Positions 1 to 6,457 of a stretch of 6,473 nt of DNA are shown in pieces. The stretch is taken from contig USQO01000093.1 in NCBI GenBank assembly GCA_900556845.1, positions 1 through 6,473 of the forward strand, in the 5' to 3' direction. Made by a program: the position numbers and the translations under genes. Source of the DNA: an uncultured Bacteroides sp. Its GTDB lineage: Bacteria; Bacteroidota; Bacteroidia; Bacteroidales; Bacteroidaceae. Every line of letters starts with the position of its first letter. Positions within the stretch are counted from its first letter, which is position 1. The notes under the pieces were generated by a model. The model was given only the letters and a program-made list of their open reading frames with translations. It ran no database searches and had not been told where the DNA came from.

Positions 1-18
1 GATGTGTATAAGAGACAG
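1..18 (+). other. Tn5 mosaic-end sequencing adapter (not genomic)
   Basis: The bases GATGTGTATAAGAGACAG match the hyperactive Tn5 mosaic end, lacking only its first A, as used in tagmentation library adapters. It lies at the extreme left edge and points into the contig, as an untrimmed adapter would. Read in frame from a GTG at base 4 it gives M-Y-K-R-Q, which is fused artificially to the first gene. Genomic sequence starts at 19. Confidence 0.97.
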
Positions 19-852
19 AATATAAGTTCTTTTGTAGAAGATAAAAACAAAAAACTTGAAGAAATAGAGGAAGAGGTTCAGGCTACTCAACTTCCTACTC
101 GTATATGGCAGGAAATCACAGAACTCAAACAAGTCCTTGAAAAAGAAAGAGAAGAAAATCATTTACTTAAACAAGAAAACGAACAATTACGAATAACTTT
201 GAAAAGTGGCATATTTCAAGCTGAAGAACCAATAGAAAAGGAAATACAAGGAAAAAATATCCGAAAATGGATTGTTAATTGGAGTTTATTGGAAAACCTA
301 AATAATGTATTAGGTATTACAGAAAAAGAATTAATTAAGTCAGCAGAACTTACAAAAGACATCACTACGTTAGACGATATGAATATTCCGCTAAAATCAT
401 TAATAAAGTTATGCAATAAATGGCATATGAGTATTCATCACTTCTTCATGAGATACAATGGAACAAAACCACAGATTCATAAGTACAGCTACTATAGGTC
501 TGATAAATGGAAAACAATAGTATTCCATTATGAAAATATAAGTGATTTGTTTGGGCAGGATGCACTTACAAATTTAAATCTTTCAGAGATTGCAGAGCTA
601 AATGAAGTGGGTGAAGCTACTATTCGGGCATGGTGTACTTCACCAAAAACAATACGCATTTCTGACTTTATCCGTTTATGCAACACACTGGAAGTAACTC
701 CGTCTTGCTTCATTTCAGATGACAATCGTACAGAACTAAACTATAATATGACCTATACAGAATTTCTTATAGAAGAAAATTGCATTCTTCGTCAGCATAT
801 TCTTCGCTTGAAAGAGAAGATGCGAAAACAAAATGAAATTAACAGAGTATAA
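19..852 (+). CDS. Tandem helix-turn-helix coiled-coil protein, 5' truncated
   Basis: I do not recognise this as a named family. Numbering from the first genomic codon, 277 residues are present. Residues about 30-61 are rich in E, K, L and Q with heptad-like spacing, suggesting a coiled coil. Residues about 93-145 and 173-235 each resemble an XRE/Cro-C1 helix-turn-helix domain. The two align with each other at IPLKSLIKLCN (123-133) and IRISDFIRLCN (212-222). Residues about 246-274 form a second charged amphipathic helix. There is no signal peptide or membrane segment, so it is probably cytoplasmic. The arrangement suggests a DNA-binding regulator acting as a dimer or as an internal pseudo-dimer; this is inference. 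The start is missing: upstream codons are adapter, and the first internal Met lies inside HTH 1. By eye it is clearly more A+T-rich than the permease, topB and peptidase genes, which may indicate an accessory or transferred gene. It converges with the permease gene. Confidence 0.75.
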   Translation, partial: NISSFVEDKNKKLEEIEEEVQATQLPTRIWQEITELKQVLEKEREENHLLKQENEQLRITLKSGIFQAEEPIEKEIQGKNIRKWIVNWSLLENLNNVLGITEKELIKSAELTKDITTLDDMNIPLKSLIKLCNKWHMSIHHFFMRYNGTKPQIHKYSYYRSDKWKTIVFHYENISDLFGQDALTNLNLSEIAELNEVGEATIRAWCTSPKTIRISDFIRLCNTLEVTPSCFISDDNRTELNYNMTYTEFLIEENCILRQHILRLKEKMRKQNEINRV

Positions 853-1084
853 GATAAATAATTTATTGAATACTTATAAGCCTGTTCCCATTTTTAGTCA
901 TACAGTCCCAATTTATTGACTTGAAAAGGAACAAACTTATGTTTTTGATTAAGTAAGTAACAGAACAAGATTGAGAACGTATTTTTTCATGTAGCTTCAT
1001 TGTATTAAGATGTGTCGCCTTAAAGGTAAAACTTATATATGGCTTCTACAAAGATAAAAAAAAGTATCTTTCTGCCGCATCATT
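853..1084. other. A+T-rich intergenic region, no gene seen
   Basis: Together with the terminator that follows, this makes a gap of 324 bases between two converging genes. I see no ORF of useful length and no tRNA-like fold. It holds a weak A/T hairpin just after the upstream stop codon (TATAAG at 848-853 with CTTATA at 873-878), a 10-base direct repeat AATTTATTGA at 860-869 and 910-919, and a perfect 7-bp hairpin at 1050-1071 (AAAGATA, loop of eight, TATCTTT). None has a following U-tract that would make it a convincing terminator for the gene at 19-852. Such structures are expected by chance in A+T-rich DNA. Confidence 0.55.
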
Positions 1085-1144
1085 AAAAAGACAAACCTTC
1101 CGCATTTAAATGACAAAGATGCGTCATAAAAATGCGAAAGGTTT
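1085..1144 (-). terminator. Intrinsic terminator of the purine permease gene
   Basis: An inverted repeat pairs 1093-1107 (AAACCTTCCGCATTT) with 1130-1144 (AAATGCGAAAGGTTT): 15 positions with one C/A mismatch. Inside lies a second small stem, ATGAC at 1110-1114 with GTCAT at 1123-1127 around an eight-base loop. On the minus strand the stem is followed by GTC and then five T (1089-1085), fitting rho-independent termination of the gene whose stop codon is at 1177-1179. On the plus strand no T-run follows, so it is probably not bidirectional. Confidence 0.75.
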
Positions 1145-1176
1145 ATCTCAGTTATGAAACGATAATAGGGTACTGA

Positions 1177-2463
1177 TTATATAAAGAATTTCAATACAAA
1201 AATAGCAGCCAGCAGGCAACTTCCTACCGACAGTTTCTTGTATTTACCGGTAAGCAGATTGATAACGACATAACTGATCATACCCAACACAATACCATCC
1301 GAAATGCTGTAAGCCAGCGGCATCATGATAATGCAGATAAAAGCTGGAATGGATTCCGAATAGTCGGAAAAATCTACCTGCTTGACGGTAGACATCATCA
1401 TGAGTCCTACCAATATCAGGACCGGAGCTGTAGCTGCACCGGGTACGGCCAGGAAGAAAGGTGCCAGGAAAAGCGCCAGCAGGAAGCAGACTGCTGTAGT
1501 AAATGCTGTCAGACCGGAACGGCCTCCCTCGCCTACCCCCGAAGCACTTTCTACAAAGGTGGTGATGGTACTGGTTCCGAGCATGGCTCCTACAGTGGTT
1601 CCTACGGCATCGACCAAAAAGGCTTGCTTGAGGTGAGGAATCTTTCCGTCGCGCACCATACCGGCTTTGGTAGAGACTCCTACCAGCGTACCAATCGTAT
1701 CAAACATGTCTACAAAAAGGAAGGTAAAGACCACAATCACCATTTCCTTCGTAAAGATATGTTCCCACTGGAACTGCATGAAAATGGGTTCCATTGACGG
1801 CGGGGCGCTTACAATCCCGTCCAAATGAGTGACACCCATCGGAATACCGATAACGGTAGTGAGCAGAATACCCAGCAAAAGTGCGCCGCGCACTTTTTTA
1901 ATCAGCAGAATAGAAGTAATCAGCAAGCCTATCAAACCGAGCAAGGGAGCACCCGAAGTAATCTTGCCCAGGCTGATGAGGGTGGCATCGTTATTGACAA
2001 TGATACCTGCATTCTGCAATCCCAGAAAGGCAATGAACAGGCCGATGCCGGAGCCAATGGCGTTCTTCAGGGTGAGAGGCAGTGCGTCTACTATCTTCTC
2101 GCGCAGGTTGGTTACCGTGAGCAGAATGAAAATAAGTCCCTCCAGCAATACGGCTGTCAGGGCAAACTGCCACGAGTAGCCCATGGTCAGGCAGACCGTA
2201 TAGGCAAAAAAGGCGTTCAGTCCCATCCCCGGTGCCAGTCCGAATGGCAACTTTGCATACACAGCCATCAGCAGGGTGGCAAAAGCGGAAGCTACGACTG
2301 TGGTGGTGAACAGGGCACCTTTATCCATACCCGTAGCACTCAGGATATTCGGATTTACAGCCAAAATATAGGCCATCGTCAGAAACGTAGTAATACCCGC
2401 CAGAATTTCCGTACGGACGGTAGTTACCTTGGGATTAAACCCAAACAATCGTCTAAGAATCAT
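1177..2463 (-). CDS. NCS2-family purine permease (guanine/hypoxanthine type)
   Basis: This is a complete 428-residue inner-membrane protein, the usual length for the AzgA/PbuG/GhxP branch of nucleobase-cation symporter-2 transporters, which import purine bases (guanine, hypoxanthine or adenine) by proton symport. It is hydrophobic throughout with about a dozen predicted membrane segments. Visible family signatures are PGMGLNAFF (residues 78-86), IGSGIGLFIAFLGLQNAGI (136-154), FVDMFDTIGTLVGV (250-263), TSTITTFVESASGVGEGGR (297-315) and PLAYSISDGIVLG (382-394). The glutamate and polar residues in the ESASG segment are expected near the substrate site. The start ATG gives the family-typical opening MILRRLFGFNP. 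The gene stands alone: it diverges from topB across 82 bases and ends in a hairpin terminator. The exact base transported cannot be decided from sequence, so no symbol is assigned. The leader is too short for a purine riboswitch. Confidence 0.93.
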   Translation of the reverse strand: MILRRLFGFNPKVTTVRTEILAGITTFLTMAYILAVNPNILSATGMDKGALFTTTVVASAFATLLMAVYAKLPFGLAPGMGLNAFFAYTVCLTMGYSWQFALTAVLLEGLIFILLTVTNLREKIVDALPLTLKNAIGSGIGLFIAFLGLQNAGIIVNNDATLISLGKITSGAPLLGLIGLLITSILLIKKVRGALLLGILLTTVIGIPMGVTHLDGIVSAPPSMEPIFMQFQWEHIFTKEMVIVVFTFLFVDMFDTIGTLVGVSTKAGMVRDGKIPHLKQAFLVDAVGTTVGAMLGTSTITTFVESASGVGEGGRSGLTAFTTAVCFLLALFLAPFFLAVPGAATAPVLILVGLMMMSTVKQVDFSDYSESIPAFICIIMMPLAYSISDGIVLGMISYVVINLLTGKYKKLSVGSCLLAAIFVLKFFI

Positions 2464-2495
2464 ACTTAATCAGTCTAAAGTTTATAAATAAAGCG

Positions 2496-2528
2496 CAAAG
2501 GTACAGTTTTATTTTTCTAACTTTGCAA
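2496..2528 (-). promoter_or_regulatory. Bacteroides-type promoter for the permease gene
   Basis: Read on the minus strand, TACCTTTG (2503 down to 2496) is an exact match to the Bacteroidales -7 consensus TAnnTTTG. A TTG at 2528-2526 lies 22 bases further upstream, near the position expected for the -33 element, though spacing is slightly long. Transcription would begin near 2488-2490 and leave a leader of about 25 bases before the ATG at 2463. The leader is A/T-rich and has no clear Shine-Dalgarno sequence, as is usual in this phylum. Confidence 0.7.
2518..2525 (+). promoter_or_regulatory. topB: Bacteroides-type -7 element for topB
   Basis: TAACTTTG matches the Bacteroidales -7 consensus TAnnTTTG exactly and lies 20 bases before the topB start codon, so the leader would be very short, around 10-15 bases. 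No clear TTTG or TTG occurs 19-21 bases upstream, so the -33 element is weak or absent. The element sits directly beside the candidate -33 site of the divergent permease promoter, so the two promoters share the same DNA face of this 82-base region. Confidence 0.65.
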
Positions 2529-2545
2529 CAAATAACACGAAAAGT

Positions 2546-4546
2546 ATGATAGTTTGTATTGCCGAAAAGCCCAGTGTGGCCAGAGATATTGCTGAGGTGC
2601 TGGGAGCCAGAAACAGAAAAGAAGGATATATAGAAGGAAACGGATACCAGGTGACCTGGACATTCGGGCACTTGTGTACGCTGAAGGAACCGCACGAATA
2701 TACGCCTTCGTGGAAAGCCTGGAGCCTGAGCAGTCTGCCCATGATTCCGCCACGGTTCGGCATCAAGCTGATTAACGACCCGGGCATCGAAAAGCAGTTT
2801 TCCATCATCGAGAAGCTGATGCAGGGGGCGGAACAGATTATCAACTGCGGGGATGCCGGCCAGGAGGGAGAGCTCATACAGCGGTGGGTGATGCAAAAGG
2901 CCGGTGCCAAATGTCCGGTGAAGCGTCTGTGGATTTCGTCGCTGACGGAAGAGGCGATACGCGAAGGGTTTGCCAACCTGAAGGACCAGTCGGATTTCCA
3001 GCCGCTGTACGAGGCGGGACTGAGCCGGGCCATCGGTGACTGGACGCTGGGCATGAATGCAACCCGTCTTTATACGCTGAAGTACGGACAGAACAAGCAG
3101 GTGCTGTCTATAGGCCGTGTGCAGACGCCTACGCTGGCACTGATTGTAAAACGCCAGCTGGAGATACAGAACTTCAAGCCGGAAACGTACTGGGAATTGA
3201 AAACGGTGTACCGTGAGGTGACGTTCAATGCGACCAAGGGAAAGTTTTCGTCGAAGGAAGAGGGCTTGCAGTTTCTGGAAACCGTGCGTAATGCTCCTTT
3301 CACCGTTACGGATGTTTCTGCCAAGAAAGGGACGGAGGCTCCTCCCCGCCTGTTCGACCTGACTTCGCTGCAGGTGGAATGCAACAAGAAATTCAGTTAT
3401 TCGGCAGACATGACTTTGCAGGTTATCCAGTCGCTCTACGAAAAAAAGGTGGCTACTTATCCGCGTGTGGATACAACGTATCTGAGTGATGACATTTATC
3501 CGAAGTGTCCTAAAATTCTGGAGGGACTGAAAGATTATACGGGCTATACGGCTTCGCTGGCCGGGAAAAAACTGCTGAAATCGAAAAAGGTATTCGATAA
3601 CTCCAAGGTGACAGACCACCATGCGATTATTCCGACGGGGGTCTATCCGCAGAACCTGACGGATATGGAGAAGCGGGTGTACGACTTGATAGCCCGCCGC
3701 TTTATTGCGGTGTTTTATCCGGACTGCAAGTTCTCGACCACTACGGTGCTGGGAGAAGTGGAAAAGGTGGGATTCAAGGCTACCGGAAAACAGATTCTGG
3801 ACCCGGGATGGCGGGTTATCTTTGCCAAAGAGCAACAGGAGGAAAGCAAGGAGAAAGAGAATGAAGAGGAACGGGTATTGCCTTTGTTTACGATTGGCGA
3901 AAGCGGACCGCACGTGCCCGACCTGAATGAGAAAATGACACAGCCGCCTAAACCTTACACCGAGGCTACACTGCTCAGGGCTATGGAAACAGCGGGTAAG
4001 CTGGTGGATAACGAAGAGTTGCGCGATGCCATGAAAGAGAACGGTATAGGCCGGCCTTCTACGCGTGCCGCTATCATCGAAACGCTTTTCAAACGGCATT
4101 ACATCCGCAAGGAAAGGAAAAACCTGATTGCGACTCCTACGGGTGTAGAGCTGATTCAGCTGATTCATGAGGAGCTGCTGAAATCGGCCGAGCTGACGGG
4201 TATCTGGGAAAAGAAGCTTCGCGAAATTGAACGGAGAAGTTATGATGCGGGGACTTTCCTAACGGAGCTGAAACAGATGGTTACGGAAATTGTGCACAGC
4301 GTGCTGAGCGACAATACCAACCGACGTATTACGGTCAGTGCCAACGAAGAACCGGTGAAAAAGACAGCTCCCAAGAAACGGACGCCTAAAAAGAAAGAAA
4401 CGGCGGCTACTCCGAACAACGAAGAAATAATCGAGGGGAGAGCTTGTCCGGTATGTGGAAAAGGAATTATCATCAAAGGAAAAGCGGCATACGGATGCTC
4501 TGAATGGAAAAACGGATGTACATTCCGGAAACCGTTTAATCAGTAA
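2546..4546 (+). CDS. topB: DNA topoisomerase III (type IA)
   Basis: This complete 666-residue cytoplasmic enzyme cuts and passes single DNA strands to relax negative supercoils and decatenate replication or recombination intermediates. The Toprim domain (about 1-145) opens with MIVCIAEKPS, carrying catalytic Glu7, and has the acidic motif DAGQEGE at 103-109. SIGRVQTPTL (188-197) is a family signature. The predicted nucleophile is Tyr305 in VATYPRVDTTYLS. DHHAIIPT (357-364) and IGRPSTRAAIIETL (501-514) mark the rest of the core. A lysine-rich linker (about 604-618) leads to a C-terminal zinc-ribbon-like region with Cys634, 637, 651 and 658, typical of topoisomerase DNA-binding tails. In the Toprim motif the second acidic position is Gly105; to my recollection some other bacterial TopB proteins have DAGREGE here, so activity is expected. 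Length is normal. The ATG fits the promoter and the family N-terminus. It is apparently monocistronic, ending in a hairpin terminator. Chromosomal housekeeping copies and mobile-element copies both exist; the surroundings favour the former. Confidence 0.96.
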   Translation: MIVCIAEKPSVARDIAEVLGARNRKEGYIEGNGYQVTWTFGHLCTLKEPHEYTPSWKAWSLSSLPMIPPRFGIKLINDPGIEKQFSIIEKLMQGAEQIINCGDAGQEGELIQRWVMQKAGAKCPVKRLWISSLTEEAIREGFANLKDQSDFQPLYEAGLSRAIGDWTLGMNATRLYTLKYGQNKQVLSIGRVQTPTLALIVKRQLEIQNFKPETYWELKTVYREVTFNATKGKFSSKEEGLQFLETVRNAPFTVTDVSAKKGTEAPPRLFDLTSLQVECNKKFSYSADMTLQVIQSLYEKKVATYPRVDTTYLSDDIYPKCPKILEGLKDYTGYTASLAGKKLLKSKKVFDNSKVTDHHAIIPTGVYPQNLTDMEKRVYDLIARRFIAVFYPDCKFSTTTVLGEVEKVGFKATGKQILDPGWRVIFAKEQQEESKEKENEEERVLPLFTIGESGPHVPDLNEKMTQPPKPYTEATLLRAMETAGKLVDNEELRDAMKENGIGRPSTRAAIIETLFKRHYIRKERKNLIATPTGVELIQLIHEELLKSAELTGIWEKKLREIERRSYDAGTFLTELKQMVTEIVHSVLSDNTNRRITVSANEEPVKKTAPKKRTPKKKETAATPNNEEIIEGRACPVCGKGIIIKGKAAYGCSEWKNGCTFRKPFNQ

Positions 4547-4550
4547 CAGT

Positions 4551-4591
4551 AAAAGGAGAACTCACGATCTGACCGGGGATTCTCCTTTTTT
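4551..4591 (+). terminator. Strong hairpin terminator after topB, probably bidirectional
   Basis: AAAAGGAGAA at 4551-4560 pairs perfectly over 10 bp with TTCTCCTTTT at 4580-4589, enclosing 19 bases. The T-run continues to 4591 on the plus strand, starting four bases after the topB stop codon. On the minus strand the stem also ends in TTTT, downstream of the acetyltransferase stop codon at 4606-4608. It therefore probably ends both converging transcripts. Confidence 0.88.
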
Positions 4592-4605
4592 ATTCTTATT
4601 TAGTG

Positions 4606-5142
4606 TCAGCATTCGGTTACACCGTATACATGACGGTATATCAGTTGCTTGATTCGCTCGAATGAAGCCGCGATATCTTCTATGCCTGTATACATGATGA
4701 ACATAGGCAGAAAATCGTCTCCTTTGCGATAGGGTGGCTGACGGTATGGCAACAGGCAGAGTTTAAAGCCGCATCGCTCGTAAAACCCGATACGGCGGCG
4801 ACTCATTTCTGTTTCGGGCAGCTCAACTTCGAGTATTACGGGAGCTCCGGCTGTCTGCAGGAGATGAGACATTATTTTTGCGCCATATCCTCCGTTGCGT
4901 TTCAGCGGAGAAACTGCCAGATGTTCTACGTAAAGTATGTCGTCCAGTTTCCAATAGGTAATCAGTCCGATCGGCTCTTCTCCGTCTTTGATTACGTTTG
5001 CATAGAAAAACGGAGAGTTGTCGGTATAATCACGCTGAAGGGCATCATCACGGCGTTCTTCCTGTGGAAAAGATTCGTGCAACAGCTCTTCGAGGAAAGC
5101 GTAGGCTGCATCTTTCGTACTAACTTGCTGAAATTGAATCAT
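4606..5142 (-). CDS. GNAT-family N-acetyltransferase
   Basis: This complete 178-residue soluble protein has the GCN5-related acetyltransferase fold, which moves an acetyl group from acetyl-CoA to an amine. The beta4-alpha3 region is visible as YVEHLAVSPLKRNGGYGAK (71-89). It carries the acetyl-CoA pyrophosphate-binding pattern R/Q-x-x-G-x-G/A as RNGGYGA. It is followed by the expected strand VILEVELPE (102-110) and the FYERCGFK turn (120-127) that closes the fold. The N-terminal segment has ESFPQEERRD (23-32), which I recall from a group of uncharacterised Bacteroidetes acetyltransferases. The substrate (protein, small molecule or antibiotic) cannot be told. The start lies 28 bases after the M64 peptidase stop codon on the same strand, and no promoter is apparent in that A-rich gap, so cotranscription with the peptidase is likely. 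The stop is followed by the hairpin shared with topB. Confidence 0.88.
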   Translation of the reverse strand: MIQFQQVSTKDAAYAFLEELLHESFPQEERRDDALQRDYTDNSPFFYANVIKDGEEPIGLITYWKLDDILYVEHLAVSPLKRNGGYGAKIMSHLLQTAGAPVILEVELPETEMSRRRIGFYERCGFKLCLLPYRQPPYRKGDDFLPMFIMYTGIEDIAASFERIKQLIYRHVYGVTEC

Positions 5143-5170
5143 AAATCTGTCTTTTTATTTTATTGATACA

Positions 5171-6457
5171 TTATTTTTCATCGGTATAAAAACGGATCAT
5201 TCGTTCCAGGGCTCGTTCACAAACGGGACAGAAACGGGGTGCTTCGTTGATTTTCATCCGGCACTCGGTAACAGGACGATAGATGCCTTTCAGTGTATAG
5301 CCGGCTCCTTCGTAAATGCCCACTTTGGAATAAATTTTGTCAGCATCGGTTTCTACGGGCTGTGCCTTGAGCGGTGTGCCGGTCGGAAGCATGTCCTGCC
5401 ACTTGCTCTGGAAGTTGACCAGTGTGGTGATATTCTGCTCCCAGGGTTCGATATCGTATGGATAAAGCGGACTGGGGGCTTCATCGTAGGCATATTCGTC
5501 GGCCAGACCGCCGAAGCTGTGGCCAAACTCGTGCACTACTACCGGCTTGAACATGGGGTGATGGGCTGTGGTAAGGGTGTAGGAGTTGTAGATGCCACCT
5601 CCGCCATAGGTATCTGTATTGGCCAGAATAATAATATGTTCGTACGGGATACCTGCCAGCCAGTCGTGTATTTTCTTCACGCTGCGTGTGGTAAGATAGC
5701 GGTCGGAATAGAATGTATCGAAATGGGAGTTCACAGCCGTATGCTTCCATTCGTTCATGCGGGGAATGCTCACACCACTGTCTTCGGATACGCTTTCTAC
5801 GGCTACTATATTGAAGCGGTTTTTCAGCTTTTTAAAAGGCTCGTGGGCAAAAAGGGCATCACAGGCTGCCTGAGCGTCTTTGTAAAAAAGTTCCATTTCG
5901 GCTTGTGTGTAGCCTTCTGCCATAATGGCTACGTCGATACAAGCTTCGCTGGTACCGCTTTGATGCAGGTAACGGTGTGGTGTAACCTGACGTGTTCCTT
6001 TCTGATGAATAAGAATATCGTCCGGCCGTACGGTATGGCTCAGCGAAGCCGATACTTGACGGCGGGCATTTTTAAGGGAAATGGTGACTTCTGTTTCTTG
6101 CTTGGGAAACGGAAGCAGGAAAGTATTCTCGAATCCACGTTTTACCGTCTTGGCTTCGGGCTCGCCTATCCACTCCTGAAACAAGCTGGAGAAGGAAGTC
6201 CGGTATATCACTTTTCCGCTGGCCTTGTCGGTCATGGTTATCTCACCGTTTCCATCTACGGGCAGCTTGTCCAGATTGTGCCGGCGTCCGGCCCATTCGG
6301 GAGTTGAACACAGTTCATCCAGAAAAACTTCCTGCTTGTTGGCATCACCGGTAAAAAGGTAATCTACGCGCAGTGTCTTGTTTTCAAAATAATCTTCAAA
6401 GGTTTGTGCCGTCAGAGGCAAACAGCAACAACTCAGCAAACCGAGTATCAATTCTTT
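5171..6457 (-). CDS. Secreted M64-family zinc metallopeptidase, N-terminus cut by contig end
   Basis: Numbering from the first genomic codon, 428 residues are present. Residues 1-18 look like a signal peptide (ELILGLLSCCCLPLTAQ), so only the initiator and perhaps one to a few basic residues are lost. Residues about 20-145 fit the beta-rich N-terminal domain of Bacteroides M64 proteins, and about 170-425 fit the Peptidase_M64 ('IgA peptidase') domain. The zinc site is HEFGHSFGGLADEY at 309-322: His309 and His313 as ligands, Glu310 as catalytic base, and Asp320 the likely third ligand (inference). Conserved cysteines follow at 399, 410 and 413 (ECRM, FCPVC). The protein should act in the periplasm, at the outer membrane or outside the cell. 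Despite the family name, cleavage of IgA is not established for most Bacteroides members, and the substrate is unknown. It is the first gene of a probable two-gene transcript with the acetyltransferase. Its promoter lies beyond the window. Confidence 0.92.
   Translation of the reverse strand, partial: KELILGLLSCCCLPLTAQTFEDYFENKTLRVDYLFTGDANKQEVFLDELCSTPEWAGRRHNLDKLPVDGNGEITMTDKASGKVIYRTSFSSLFQEWIGEPEAKTVKRGFENTFLLPFPKQETEVTISLKNARRQVSASLSHTVRPDDILIHQKGTRQVTPHRYLHQSGTSEACIDVAIMAEGYTQAEMELFYKDAQAACDALFAHEPFKKLKNRFNIVAVESVSEDSGVSIPRMNEWKHTAVNSHFDTFYSDRYLTTRSVKKIHDWLAGIPYEHIIILANTDTYGGGGIYNSYTLTTAHHPMFKPVVVHEFGHSFGGLADEYAYDEAPSPLYPYDIEPWEQNITTLVNFQSKWQDMLPTGTPLKAQPVETDADKIYSKVGIYEGAGYTLKGIYRPVTECRMKINEAPRFCPVCERALERMIRFYTDEK

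Noticed and set aside
848..878. Terminator for the HTH gene from TATAAG/CTTATA and the inner ATAAA/TTTAT pairing
   Set aside because: The stems consist almost only of A-U pairs and no T-run follows, so this is not a credible intrinsic terminator.
1825..2469. Plus-strand open frame of 214 codons opposite the permease
   Set aside because: Its low-complexity, Q/N/S-rich translation without motifs is what antisense reading of a membrane protein gene yields.
2464..2495. Purine riboswitch in front of the permease
   Set aside because: The predicted leader is only about 25 bases, far shorter than a purine aptamer, and shows no matching stems.
2453..4168. A 571-codon open frame on the minus strand opposite topB
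   Set aside because: It is wholly antisense to the clearly real topB gene, overlaps the divergent promoter region and the permease start, and its translation is rich in R, H, Q and F with no domain pattern. It is a by-product of topB codon usage.
5519..6307. Plus-strand open frame of 262 codons opposite the M64 peptidase
   Set aside because: It is antisense to a gene with an intact zinc-binding motif and family-wide signatures, and has no recognisable domain of its own.
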